A stretch of DNA of 64,000 bases from Paraconiothyrium sp. Pb-2020 (lineage: Eukaryota > Ascomycota > Dothideomycetes > Pleosporales > Didymosphaeriaceae), in contig JAJUBI010000003.1 of assembly GCA_022419385.1 (NCBI GenBank), positions 3,720,001 through 3,784,000 of the forward strand. The letters are read 5' to 3'. Below the pieces are notes generated by a model, which was not told the origin of the DNA, did not search any database, and saw nothing but the letters and a program-made list of their open reading frames with translations. The position numbers and the translations under genes are program-made. Shown here piece by piece: positions 1-11,610 of this stretch (within the stretch, counting starts at the first letter, position 1; each line of letters opens with the position of its first letter).

Positions 1-1683
1 CCGTAAGCTATGCGTACCTAAAGCATCAATCACGGTACAGGACTGCAGTACGCAACCTTGTATCGCGGCATTCAGAGACTCATCGGCGCATATGCAGGCC
101 ACATCCGTAGCTGTGCACTTGTCCTGAGCTTTAAGACTGTCCTGAAGGCATTTCGTCTGCAGACATCAGTATCTTGCCAAGGTCGCATGTCCCACGAAGA
201 AGTCTCTGGGACACGGAGAATCAAACTCACCGCACAGTCAGGCATCGACTGGCCCGCTACAAGAGTTACCAAGCCACCTAAAGGTGCGAGAAGCAGTGCG
301 ACTCTAGATAGCCTCATGTTCTTTCGCTCAGCCAACTGGAAGAACAGGACCAACACCCAGGAGAACGGGTGTCACTCCACTATATGATTCCCTGGGCATG
401 TACCCGGCATGGTTTCAACATCAGTGGGGAGCCTGACAAGACAGTGATCTGCCTTTTCCATCTGTGTTCGTAACGTCTAGGCTTCGGCGAGTTTGCGGGA
501 CATGTGTCAAGCAGGTCAGGGACAGTCAAGGATCGTCAACGAAAAAAGGAACGCTTTGCGCAGCTTTGCACAGCTTTGACACAGTGTCTCTGTTCGGATT
601 CGTGCACACCTCCTCAATCCGCTTTCCTCTCGACCATTGATCCCAGTCCGGACACATGCCGCCGCGTCGACCGTTATGGTCGCGCCCGTTAGCCCGCTCC
701 TTCGGCTCCTAGAGTGGAGAATGGCGTGGGTCGCATAGCTTTGGCCATTTGCCGTTTGGGATTACGGGGCTGCGGTCAGGAAGCAGGTGGATTTTGCGCT
801 GGGGAGCAACGCTCGTGTGCTACGTGAATGACGTCCTGCTTTGCCAAATTCACATTCGTCACCGCTACAACATCTTGCAATGAAACCTGGGGCGCCACTG
901 TTGAAAAGCACGAAGAAGAAAAAGTGGTCTGATGCATGCGTGTGTGTGGCTTCGCACGGTGACTATCTAGTACTGTTGTGCTGTAGTGCTGCATGGCGTG
1001 TCACCGCGGACTGGGGGAGCGGGCGTTGCTCCGTCCCGCGGAAATGACCGCGAGGCTGTTGAGGCCTGGTAGGTCACCGAGTGTTTCCAAATCGAACTGT
1101 CCAGACTAACATGGGCTCTAGTACGTGCGCCAAATTCGCTCGACTGGGGTGATCGACTGGGGTGCGGGCCGATGCGGCGGTCTACCAGCTCGGTCCATGA
1201 CCCCTGCGGTGACCAAGAATCTCGTGTGGGGGCTGAAGCCCAGTACTGTGTATGCACACGCCGTGTGCACAAAATCGCATTCACGAATGAAGGTCGTCAT
1301 GATTGGAATGTCTCCGCGGACCAATGAACAAATGGCATGTCTCTGTTGCGATGGGTACTGAGACCCCTCGCTTGATCTCCTGGTTTGGGCTCATGGTACC
1401 CATGCAACACCACGGCTTCGCTTGGCGCATACAGCAATCTCTTCCTGTCTGGGAAAAGCCTTCTAGATGTGGGCCAGAGGTATGCGACAGCCCTTCCTAG
1501 GTGGCGCCAGCGCCGGCACTTGAAAGTGCATTCAGGGACGGGCGAGCGAATACGGCGCTGGACCCCAATGTAGAGAGGCGTACATATTATCCCCCCGGGT
1601 CTCGTTTGCACTGGTATTGAGGAGAGCTCCCTTGACCCTCGCTCTTTTTTATCTTTCTTTTTGAGAAAACTTTCCTAATTGCC
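1..1683. other. intergenic region upstream of the P450 gene
   Basis: No convincing gene is visible. Short open frames occur on both strands, but none has a recognisable domain, a good start context or matching splice sites. The last 120 bases have the character of a fungal core promoter. Confidence 0.6.
1578..1683 (+). promoter_or_regulatory. putative core promoter of the P450 gene
   Basis: An AT-rich TATA-like stretch (TACATATTAT, 1581-1590) lies about 100 bases upstream of the start codon. A pyrimidine-rich tract (about 1637-1663, CTCTTTTTTATCTTTC type) follows it. Such CT tracts just upstream of the start are common in filamentous ascomycete promoters. The assignment rests on position and composition only. 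Confidence 0.35.
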
Positions 1684-3219
1684 ATGGCCATCCTTCCGGA
1701 GACCATCCTGGGGCTTTCTCCTTGGACATGGCTGTTCAAGGTCGGTCCGATCTCCACTCTTGTTTACACCCTCCTATGGATGGTGTACGCAGTGACGCTG
1801 CATCCCCTTGCAAAAGTGCCAGGACCATTCTGGGCCTCGGTGACGCGGATTTGGTACATGTACCAGGTCTATATGGGTGACATGGATAAGGTGCAGCGTG
1901 CCATGCACAAGAAGTATGGTCCAGTGGTGCGGTTGGCGCCGAACGAAGTGACTTCTGCAAATGCCGCCGACATACCGAAGATCTATCGCCTTACAGATCC
2001 GCTTCTGAAGACCGACTTCTATCCAATCTGGGGTGCGCCGCAAATCTCGAAACAGCCAGATCAGTTTACTTGCATCGACGAGAAAGAGCATACGCGGTAC
2101 CGAAAGATCGTCGCGCCTGTGTATTCGCTGGCGAATGTCTTGAGACACGAAGACTATGTGGCGAAGTGTACTACGCTCTTTATCGAGCGCATGATGGAAT
2201 TTGCAGACAAGAAAGAGCAAGTCGACATTGGCCACTGGTTCCAGATGTACGCTTTCGACGTTGTGGGCGAACTCTCGTTCGGCAACATGTTCGGTTTTAT
2301 GGAGAAGAACACCGACATTGGTGGTTGGATTGGAGCGCTTGAAGCTCTCATGCCCGTCTTGTGTGCCGCAGCCATTGCACCCACATATCTCCGACCGTTT
2401 GTCCTCGGCTCGGCCATTGTCTCCCCAACTGTGTTCAAAGCGTTGAAGTCTTTCGAAGGTATCCACACGGCGGCTGTTGACGTTGTCACAAAGCGTGTTA
2501 AAGAGATTAACGCCGGTATCGCTGATCGCATCGATATGCTGCAACAGTTCAGCAAGATCGTTCGGGACAAGGGCGATCAAACCGGCTTTACCGATAATGA
2601 GGTCACCTTGGAGGCCTACATTGCCATGCTGGCGGGCTCGGACACCACTGCGATTGCTCTTCGTGCCACTCTGTACTTCCTCATGAAGCACCCCGGGAAG
2701 CTTGCGAAATGCCGCGAGGAGGTCGACGCGCATCGTGCAAGCCTGAGCTCTCCCATTCGCTACACTGAGTCGCTCGCCCAATTACCGTACACCGGTGCTG
2801 CTATCAAGGAAGCTATGCGTCTCCACCCTAGCGTTGGACTGAGCATGCAGCGACACTCTCCAAAAACAGGTGTCGAACTTTCTGGCTACTTCATCCCGCC
2901 TGGCTGGCGTGTTGGCTGCAACCCGTGCATCGTTCATTTCGACCAGACGGTATTCGGAGAGGATGCTGATGAGTTCCAACCTGAACGATGGCTAGAGTCT
3001 GAGGCAAGGAGCCGCGAAATGGAAAAGTCTCTGCTGACCTTCGGTTCCGGAACCAGAGTGTGCATTGGGAAGAATATCTCTTTGACCGAATTGCACACGC
3101 TCGTGCCGGAGATCCTGCGTCACTTCGATATTAGTATGGCGCACGATCGTCCGTGGAAGACACAGGACACCTGGTTCCACACGCAGACGGATGTCGTTGT
3201 GAACGTCAGGCGACGTTGA
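1684..3219 (+). CDS. cytochrome P450 monooxygenase
   Basis: Intronless, 511 residues, the usual length for a microsomal fungal P450. A hydrophobic N-terminal anchor (about residues 14-36) is followed by the proline hinge (PGP, about 42-44). The I-helix oxygen-activation motif AGSDTT is near 316-321, the K-helix ExxR is EAMR at 376-379, and PERW is near 430. The haem loop FGSGTRVCIG starts at 453 with the ligand cysteine at 460. All catalytic landmarks are intact, so the enzyme should be active with a cytochrome P450 reductase at the ER. The sequence resembles the broad pisatin demethylase/benzoate hydroxylase-like group, but the substrate cannot be told from sequence. No biosynthetic enzymes lie beside it, which points to a stand-alone detoxification or catabolic P450 rather than a metabolite cluster member. 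Start: first Met of the frame, preceded by GCC. Confidence 0.95.
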   Translation: MAILPETILGLSPWTWLFKVGPISTLVYTLLWMVYAVTLHPLAKVPGPFWASVTRIWYMYQVYMGDMDKVQRAMHKKYGPVVRLAPNEVTSANAADIPKIYRLTDPLLKTDFYPIWGAPQISKQPDQFTCIDEKEHTRYRKIVAPVYSLANVLRHEDYVAKCTTLFIERMMEFADKKEQVDIGHWFQMYAFDVVGELSFGNMFGFMEKNTDIGGWIGALEALMPVLCAAAIAPTYLRPFVLGSAIVSPTVFKALKSFEGIHTAAVDVVTKRVKEINAGIADRIDMLQQFSKIVRDKGDQTGFTDNEVTLEAYIAMLAGSDTTAIALRATLYFLMKHPGKLAKCREEVDAHRASLSSPIRYTESLAQLPYTGAAIKEAMRLHPSVGLSMQRHSPKTGVELSGYFIPPGWRVGCNPCIVHFDQTVFGEDADEFQPERWLESEARSREMEKSLLTFGSGTRVCIGKNISLTELHTLVPEILRHFDISMAHDRPWKTQDTWFHTQTDVVVNVRRR

Positions 3220-5368
3220 GTAGAAGGTAGTCGTCAATGAAGTAGGAATGTAGAACGTCTAGTTGAAGCTATATTGTGATTCCGCATACCGTGTAGTGAC
3301 GGAGATCGATGCTCGCATGTGTCCCCACATAAGCGTCCATGCTTCCTAAGTCAGCTTATACCCGACTTGAGCGACAAACCCACGTATTTGGTCTGCCATG
3401 AAGCGTGGAACTGTCTAAAAGACTGATGGGTGTGAAAGGGTTGAAATTTTAGGTGCTGGGAGTCTCGTGACGAGGGCATATGACCCGTCCGAGTAGTTCT
3501 GTGCTAAGCACAATCGCATTAACGCTCTCAGGTCGATATCTGACCGAGTACCTTGACGTTTCGTTCTTGTATCGAAGAGTACTTGGTAGATGGCGGAAGT
3601 GGCAAGGATCGTCGAAATGTATTTTCCGCTTTACGACCGTAGCAGAGCAAGCGAGGATTTGCTGTTATGAATCTGGGTAGCCGGGCATCTTTGTCTCTGA
3701 GGTAACACACAGCGTCGAAGCTTCGTCTTGTTGATGTTCGAAGAAGGCGATCCGGATCCGAAAGAATGATACGCCTGAGATCGCAGAGCAGTGTGAGCTC
3801 ATATAGTGGATTCATACGCATTCTCCTGTCCTATGTGGCTATACGTAATTTGCATTCGGTGCTTTGAGCGACGATATCAAGGTTGAGGCCCCTTAACTGC
3901 GAGAAAATGCCCAGGCGAACCTCAACGCATGCTCCAAACAGAACGACTGAGCCGTCTGCCGAGTTCATGCGGTCATCTTCATCATTCGATTTGGTGTATG
4001 CTGAAAAAAGAGACACGTTCCGCGTCACAGCCTCAGCGACGCCCAAGGATACTGGCCTCGAAGCTGTGGTGTTCGGTAGGGAACAGGACGAGTTTAGTCG
4101 CTCTTGCTCAAGGTTCTGCCGCCGAACCTTTATACCCGCCCACAATCCGTCGGGAGGCAATCGCAGGCCTAGAACACCCGCCCTTAAGCCCTTAGTTTGC
4201 ACGGGTTGGCCTTCGACTGAGCAATCCTCTCTCTAACCTTGGCTAACATCTGGGCGTGCGCTATCGCTCTCACACTCTCCATGTCGATTCGGTTCCAATG
4301 CTCCTACTCCTGCTCCGGTTCCCGATCACTAATGTGTCGGTCACCAATGTGATATACAGCCTAATACAGGCTCGGCGGAAAGTCTCCGCGTAGGATGAGT
4401 TCGAGTTGACGGCATGCGAACAAGTATTGCTTCTTCATTGACAATCAGACTAGTCCACCGAAATGTGTATTCACAAGGCGGGTGACTTCATCAAGGAAGC
4501 TGCAGCGTACTTGAAGGAGAAGCGTGGTGCTGCTCCAGCGACCTCGGAGCCTGAAAAAGGTTGTGTGGTCATGCGAACAGGCAATGTTGACAGCGCGATA
4601 TACAAATTCACACGTTTCCTTCGATGATCTTATTCCTTCGGAGGATTGGGAGAGAGTCCTTTCCGAACATGGACAGTCCCTTCCGACTAAATGCTTACGA
4701 TGATTTTCTTCCATCCGCGCTCTTTCCGCCCGATCAGTTTCAACCGGGCGTCTCTTTCCGCCCGAGCAGTTTTCAGCGGTCATCTCTTTCCGCCCGATCA
4801 GTTTTCAGCGGGCATCTCTTTCCGTTTCCACCGGGCGTCTCTTTCCACTGAACAGTTGTTATCGAACAGTTTCTTGCGATGATTTCGTTCCGGTGCCCAG
4901 GTGGTCTTCGTCCCGAGTGTTGTATTCTTGGCGCGCATACCTTCGTATTCTTCCCGATTGATACATTATCTTCGAAACATTCCTCTCGAACACGTTAAAA
5001 TTCCCTTCGAGAACGCTCGGCCACTGCCCATCGTCACAATTTTCAGCTGGTGTGAGAGCGCTGCGAACGACTTTCCTGGTCTAGCGCCCCCGCGCACAGA
5101 CCTTCTCGAGTGCTTGGGAACAGCACTCTCTGTAGACGTCGAATCTTCCTGGCAATATGCATGGATGTCTGCATGGTGATCAGCCTCCATACTTCGCAAG
5201 CCTCGTTCTGAGGGCCTGCCTAAGCGGGGAAGAGGCCACCACTCCATAACAACATCACACTGATTGCAAACTATGTCCCTAGACGTGGCTTCCAAACTAC
5301 AAAGATAAATTGCAGACAAGAATAACACCATGACGTTCTCGAAAGCAAGGCGCCCAGCAACAAAGATA
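3220..5368. other. intergenic region between P450 and the next gene
   Basis: About 2.1 kb with no supported gene. Frames near 3883-4236 and 4901-5179 lack protein-like features and matching partners. The one clear structure is a 32-bp tandem repeat at 4721-4839, listed separately. The right end is the 3' flank of the minus-strand gene ending at 5369. Confidence 0.55.
4721..4839. repeat. 32-bp minisatellite, 3 full units plus a truncated unit
   Basis: The unit starts TCTTTCCGCCCGATCAGTTT and ends GGGCRTC. Copies lie at 4721-4752, 4753-4784 and 4785-4816, each exactly 32 nt and differing by a few substitutions. A fourth copy (4817-4839) lacks the central part. TCTTTCC followed by AACAGTT at 4840 may be a further decayed copy. 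Flanking sequence near 4620-4680 carries similar CTTTCCG words, so the array may once have been longer. Confidence 0.85.
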
Positions 5369-7509
5369 CTAATTCCTCGCAGCCACCTTCCCGCGTTCAA
5401 GCCTTTCAGCCTTTCCCCACTTACAGTACACCCACCCACGCGTCAATACCTTTTCCCGAAGTCCCATGTCCACATACTCCTCCTTTTCGTACAGTCTCCC
5501 CACATAGACCTCCCCATCCCAGACCGGATTACTCTTCGGCGCCTCCCACCCGCCCTTACGATACGCAGTAAGCCCATGCATAAGCACCATACTGACGACC
5601 GCCTCATCATTCCTCGCGCGCTTCCTCGCCTCCTCAGACGGGAAGACAGTCTCCGGGCCGCGCGGATGGGTGCGCTCCATTTCCTCTTCATTAACCGCTT
5701 CGTGCGCCTTGGGCTCGAAGCGGTCACCCTTCGCAACAGGAGTGAAGTAATACACTGTACAAGGATCTGCGGCCATTTGGAGGGAAAGGAGGGCGGCGGC
5801 GCCAACGACGCGAGTGAGGCGTATGAGGAAGCGGCGATGGTAGCGGTCCTTGGCTTCCTGGCCTCGGAAAAGAGGAAGAAACTCATTCAGCAGGGGGCTG
5901 AGGTGCCTGTCAAGCGCGACGACGACGGTGTCGACGTGCGTGGTGAAGTTTTCAGGGGGATTGATGATGCTGGTGTCTAGGGGGTTGCCGAAGAGGTGGG
6001 TTTTTAGAAGCGAGGCACTGTAGAATTTGCGCGTGAAGGCTGGGATGGATTAGTTTGAGAGAAAAGTAGAAAAGGGATGCTTACCTTCTTCTCCTCGGTT
6101 ATCTTTTTGCTGATCGAAAAGTGCATCGATAGTTTGTGCGTCGCCGCCGAGGAAGGGGTGCTTGAAGACTTGCTCGACCAGCACATTGCCGATAACGCCG
6201 CAGACGAATGCACGTCTCTTGTCCTTGTCTCCAAAGATGTCGTACGTTTCTCCCTTGTCTATCAATCTGCTGCCTACCACACACTCCATGACCCGCGAGG
6301 TCGACACGTCCCTGCGGGCCTCGCCGCCATATGCCCTAGCCATGTGCATCGTCTCCCTTTCCCTGCTCGTCTCGTTTGGATATGCTTTTTCAAATAAATC
6401 TGCAATGTGTTCCATCCCATCCTGGATCTGCCACAGCATGTCACGGATCTCGACATCGCGAAGCGAATAAACTGGCTCTTGAAGCTCCTTTAGGACTTTT
6501 TCTACACATGCACTAGGGTCTTGACCATATTCCTCCATAATTGTGCGGAGACGCTGCGAAGGTGCAGCTTTCCATTCTTTGAGGTACTCAGAAGGTTCGA
6601 TAGTCGCCTTAGTGATGGGTTTGGTAGTAGGTTTGGCGACAGGCTTAACGGCCGTCTCTTTCACAGGCTTCTTTAATTTGAGTGGCTTCATCTGAGAGAC
6701 AGGCTGCATCTTGGTTTCAGGCCCAGAGGGAAATGAAAGCTTGGGCGCAGGCGTTCCAGTGCCTGTTTCGGGGCTATGCCAAGTTGTCAGCTCTTGAAGG
6801 TACTCAATCGTGATCACATTGAGACTTACGTGGACTCAATTGCAGGTGTTGCGGCGGGCTCAGGATTTTCCATCACTTGAGACTGGTCATCGAAATGGTT
6901 GTCCACTCTAGCTACCCGCTCCACATAATGACTGACCCAAGGCGGTGGTCCGAAATGCTTGCGACCCCATTCACCCTCACTGAGCTCACCATCAGAGTCA
7001 TCGCTGTACTTCGCGAGTAGTCGAGCTTGTATGTCTGCTTCGGTGCTCACAGGCTTCTCTGACTCTGCTGCTGGTTCGCCGTTTGAGCCTGGTCGTCCAG
7101 AATGGCGGCTCTGACTGGCGGCCGACCCTCCATATGCCGAGCCTCTTCGTCCAGAGGAACGACGAAGCGGCTCGCGGTCTAGACTGTTCCTGTGTCCAAT
7201 GAAGCCCGTAACACGGGGGCTCCGTTCATCTTCGTCAGGAACCTCAGGAAGCCCTACCTGTCCCTGGGCCAAGTTCCGTGACCCAAGGTCCCGTTCCTCT
7301 TCCTCCCGAGTAGCGAGGTAGGCACCTCGAGCTCCTGCAAATGAGCTCGGAGCGCTAGAGCGCCGGACTTTACGAGGCTGGGATGAGCGTCGTGAAGTGC
7401 TGACCTTGCGTTTGCCGCTTGGTGCAGGTGGTAGATAATCGTCTTCGGAGTCTGTGAGACCAGATGAGCGGCCGAACGCTCTGCTGATACTGTCCCAGAA
7501 CGGTGTCAT
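5369..7509 (-). CDS. uncharacterised conserved-looking fungal protein (three exons)
   Basis: Exons 7509-6830, 6773-6085 and 6039-5369 join to a 679-residue protein. Intron 1 (6774-6829, 56 nt) has GTAAGT, a CTGAC branch site and ATAG. Intron 2 (6040-6084, 45 nt) has GTAAGC, CTAATC and CCCAG. Phases match at both joins. The start at MTPFWDSISRAFG was preferred because the in-frame sequence further upstream looks non-coding. Residues 1 to about 250 are Ser/Arg-rich, charged and probably disordered, with basic KRK/RKVRR patches that could act as nuclear localisation signals. After a Lys/Pro-rich linker with repeated KP-VKP-KPTTKP words, the C-terminal 400 residues look folded and alpha-helical, with many conserved-looking W, C and G positions. 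I do not recognise the domain and assign no function. Confidence 0.75.
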
Positions 7510-10450
7510 CTTGCCGTATTGAATGAATATACGATATACGTGTTGACAACCTAGGCAATTTGGAGGTTTCAAACAACTGATCAGTGCAAGGTATGTCAAG
7601 AAGCTGAGCAGCTGAGGACCGTACAGTGCAGCAAATTTCGGAGCAAGTTGTCTTGGTCTGTCGCTTTTAACGCGCAATTCATGCGTTCTTTGTTTACGAT
7701 CGACGTAGCCGGATAAGGAAAGACCTAAGACTGGGGAAGATGTTTGCGCGCCGAAGACAAAGGCGCAGAGATGGAAAATACGAGCGATGGGCAAGACAAA
7801 GAAACTCTGATGGTAGCTGCATCTCGACGTCTGGGTTGCGGCGTGAGATGGGCGTTTCTGAGCCTCACAATGAAGCAAGACCAATCCAACCGATCAAATG
7901 CGGGTAAGAGTGAGCTTTTGCTGGAGGACATCATAATGCTGCGATGCCGAAATGCAAGATCGCATACATATCCAGACAACATTGGCTTACCAACGGAAAA
8001 GTGCTAATGCAGAACAGTAAGACTATGTGAAGACGAACTGAAAGAGGTCAAGTACCGTGGACTGCACGTAAAGCATCAAATCCATCAAAGAAAGACAAGC
8101 AGCGACGACTGAGCTTACAAGCTGAGCGCTCCTTGGGTGTCGTCGCGGACGCCGATGCGTAGGATGGGCAGGCATCTTGTCTCTTGAGAAGTGCCGACTA
8201 TAGCCCGACCTTTCAACCGAACTTCATTCGCTGGAAGTTTAAACGTGTGAGATGAATATTAAAGTCGAATGGCGAGTGTTTCGAATTGCTAGGCAGCTGA
8301 AATCTTCACGAGCCTCGTCGCGGACTCCGACAGGGTGAGCAGAGGACAATTCACATTTGCCTGAAAGCAACACACTGTAGCTGAGCACTATCCGCGACCA
8401 TGGTCGAGGGCGAGAACGGGCAAACCTACGGTTACCCATTCTAGCTGAGACTAGCTGAGAGCCTTATGCGTGCCGATCAAGAGCTCATGGGCTGTGAGAG
8501 TCACCACGCCGTAGGAAAAATGTGGTGTGATTTGCTGATGCTAACCGGTGGGCAAACCCATCTCGATAGAAGTACTGTTAAGACCAAGTGGATACGCTAG
8601 CCCGGCGTCGAGATGGTGGTGGAGCATTGATCCTGGATAAGATTACGACGGCCTTTTAAGAAGACACCAACCCTCTCAGCATATAGCTCTTGCTCTTATG
8701 ATCATTGGACGAGGTAGTCACGGTGAGGCCGATGTTGGGGAGTTTGGAGAATGAGCGCACTATAGCTGACTGTAACCGCGGTACACGAAGACTGTCCGGT
8801 CAATTACTCGCGTGAACTTGGAGGAGAGATTACGTGGCGTTCGTCTAGCTCATACAGTTTAGCTACAACGATGCCCAGGCACTGTAAGAACCGGGCGTTA
8901 AAAGGTTGTATTGGCTTTCGGGCAAGTGGTGCATGTGCTATTGGACGAAAAGGGAGATTACACAGCCACGTGATGTCTGTCCGTCGGAGCACCTTTTCGC
9001 TTGTTGTTACCCACCAGAAGCTGGGGCTACGGTAGCGGTGAAGATACAGCCCTATGGTGTAGCACGTTCATCACACTGCACAAGGAGCAGCCTGCTGCGG
9101 CTGTAGTCGGTACATTGGTAGTGCGAGGAGGTCAAGGTCGTCTTGAGAAGCTGAGTGGTCGTCTCGACACCCACCGACATGAGCAAACATGGTGTTCGCG
9201 ACCGGATTGGATGCACTGCCATGCTCGATAGCGAGAAAGTAGAGTAGCGACACAGCGCCGTGGTGTCGTTCCACTGCCACACCGACGGGCTTCTACATGG
9301 TGCTCGGCCACGGCGAAAGTCGATGTAGTGGATGAGAGAAAGCCGAACTTCGAGCGACGTGCATGATGTCGGGGCGTTATGCGGGGGCTAAACCAGCCTC
9401 GACTAGGCTCCAGGGAATGCAGCAAGGCTGAGGAGAGGAGAAGACGATACTGCAGCAGCCCCTATCCTAGGGAGGGCTGGCGACATCGATAGGAAAAGAG
9501 GCAAAGGCCCGAGATCCAGGCGGGCGGGTATCGAGTCCAGCAGAGGAGCAAAAGGGAGGTCAGACGGCTCAGAAAATAGCAGCGCAAATTCCAGAGCGCT
9601 TAGCTGTGCGATTGGCTGCAAGAGGACACATGCCACAGCAGGGTGTCCGGGCGCACGACTTATTCCCACCACTGCGGGCCCGCCCCAGAAATGATGCGTC
9701 GCTGCCGGTGCGAGGCCTGGCTCCAGCATTCGCACCGACTGCGAAAGGAGGCGGCTAGTCTGCAGCTCGAAACACCTGGGCTCGTTGTGGTGGGTTTGAC
9801 AGCGGCTCGCGGCGGGCTAGTTGAGCGCGTTGAGGGCCGCTGGCGAGCTGGCCGAGTCTGGAGCCCACGGCGTGTTGAGGGGCCATGTCTGGCGATGCCT
9901 GGCGATGACGACCGGGGCGTCTTCTGCAGGGCTTCTAGCGGCTGGGCGTGCATCGGTGGTCTCAGTGTCTTCGTCTCCAGCTGCGGTTCAGCCTGCAGTT
10001 CTGCCGGGCGTCTCTCTGCTGCCTCGCGGGCGTGCTGCGGTGACGTCCCCCGCGAAGCCTACACGGCCCATGTTTCGCTGTTGCAGCGGCATCTGGGGCG
10101 CGCGGGGCCGTGCGGATGTAACTTGAAGGGGCCGGCGTCGCAGCGAGTCGTGGTGTGGGAACGCGGTGGAATGCCAGTGGGAGGGCTGGCTGTGAGTGGT
10201 GGCGGCGTGCATCTGCCGTCCAATTCTTCACTGCCCGGCGTTGCCACTCTGGGTTGGACGCGGGCGCCCGTTGCTCACCCACACCACCGGAACTGCGCCG
10301 TCGCCTTGGCATCTCTCTCGACACGGCCCTGCTCGCCTTATGTACCCGCTGCATCCCACGCCCTCATGCTCTCCAGTCGTCGTCGATATCCACAATACCT
10401 ACGCTCGTCCCGTCCCATCTACGACGAGCTCCCGCTGCTCTCCCGCCGCC
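7510..10450. other. intergenic region, about 2.9 kb
   Basis: Lies between two divergently transcribed genes. No coding signal is convincing. The stretch 9640-10440 is GC-rich and open in several frames on both strands, but the encoded sequences are Arg/Ser/Pro-rich without domain character. It probably holds the promoter and 5' leader of the gene at 10451. A short direct repeat (CTAGCTGAGA twice) lies near 8440-8462. Confidence 0.5.
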
Positions 10451-11095
10451 ATGGCCTCACTCTTCCGCGACTTCTCCTTCGACGCTCCCTCGCGTCTTCC
10501 TAAACAGCACCAGACGGAAAGCGCAGCTCTCAGCGTCTCACCCACCTCTACATCGCCGTTTTTGTATCCCACTCGGCTTCCCACACCTCCGCCATGCGAT
10601 GTCAACGACCTCGCTCAGGCACTCACCAAGCAGGACTTGCGTGTCATTGTCGACCCCAACTTCAGAGCCGCCAACGAACCGCTTACGCCCCCAAGCGACC
10701 ACGAGACCTTTGAGAACCACATTCCGGGACGGCCCAACCTCTCCACTGCGCGAATGAATTCCGCCACTCTCCGCATGCAGCGACAGGCCAACGTGCGCAT
10801 GCAGTCCTCCTTGGCACACATCAAGGACATCTCCTCCCTAGTCGAGAAGATGATCGAAGTCGACCAATGCAACGTCTACGAGCCCAAGTCAAAGTCGCTA
10901 TCGTCCATGCCGACAGAGGAGGACGAGGGCGTGGACAGGGACTACACGCCCACGGCTAAAGAGCAGATCCGCTCTATGCTTCCGTTTTACCGGGCCGGTG
11001 ACCGCCTTGACGGCAGCACGAGGGTATCTAAAAGACCACGTATGCGGAGATCGACCGGTTCCATCTCCAGGGTTGCCAAAAGACCCTCGAGGTGA
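10451..11095 (+). CDS. hypothetical basic-tailed protein
   Basis: A single exon encoding 214 residues. The ATG sits in a strong context (GCCGCCATGG). The same frame stays open upstream to 10196, but that part looks like untranslated leader. The N-terminal half is Ser/Pro/Thr-rich. A central segment (about residues 100-145) is likely helical and contains many Met and Gln. The C-terminus carries two basic clusters (SKRPRMRRS and VAKRPSR) typical of nuclear localisation signals. No known domain is visible. A small nuclear or phospho-regulated protein would fit, but this is a guess. Confidence 0.6.
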   Translation: MASLFRDFSFDAPSRLPKQHQTESAALSVSPTSTSPFLYPTRLPTPPPCDVNDLAQALTKQDLRVIVDPNFRAANEPLTPPSDHETFENHIPGRPNLSTARMNSATLRMQRQANVRMQSSLAHIKDISSLVEKMIEVDQCNVYEPKSKSLSSMPTEEDEGVDRDYTPTAKEQIRSMLPFYRAGDRLDGSTRVSKRPRMRRSTGSISRVAKRPSR

Positions 11096-11610
11096 TTGTT
11101 TTCCTTGTTTGTCTGATTCGATGCATTGCGACGGCGTTGGGGATTCCGTTAGGTCGGTTGGGGCGCGCTATATACCACTTGCTTTCCACATGGGGCCGAG
11201 AACCAATAAGACTGGGTACAAGACTATCATTATGGATAGCATCATAATTCGACGAGGAACGATGCATAGATTGCGTCTGGAAGAGGACCGTCATTGATTA
11301 GGTAGAAGCGCTCCCTCACTGGTTGAGCCTCACACACATGTGAATACAAGCACATCATACAACATCATACACATCCTCACTCTGCAGTTACGACGTGACT
11401 TTTCCCATGCATGGTGTGACTGGCGCATCGCTTGCACGAGACGACCCAAGAATTCATGAATGCAGGTGCCCAGGTGGTGGTACCTCCACGTGACTTCGCG
11501 ATCTCCAGAGCTGCGACCCCGGGCACCGGTACCTACCTGAGCTTCGTGGGACCCACCCGGACTTTTTCAAACGTCGGCCTTGATCGCAACGACCAACGTC
11601 ACACCTCACC
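11096..11610. other. intergenic region
   Basis: About 0.5 kb between two plus-strand genes, holding the 3' end of one and the promoter of the next. A CACATGTG palindrome near 11335 and repeated CATCATACA words near 11350-11375 are the only structure seen. Confidence 0.5.

Noticed and set aside
1774..2781. 335-codon open frame antisense to the P450 gene
   Set aside because: Exact shadow of a coding region with intact P450 motifs; the antisense product has no domain.
5330..5980. 216-codon plus-strand frame
   Set aside because: Lies opposite the third exon of the minus-strand gene, whose phase-matched introns support the minus strand.
8130..8345. Possible diverged repeat around CGTCGCGGAC words near 8142 and 8316
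   Set aside because: Similarity is only about ten bases and does not extend; likely chance.
9643..10503. 286-codon plus-strand frame upstream of the gene at 10451
   Set aside because: GC-rich sequence open in several frames on both strands, Arg/Ser/Pro-rich product, overlaps the better-supported start at 10451.
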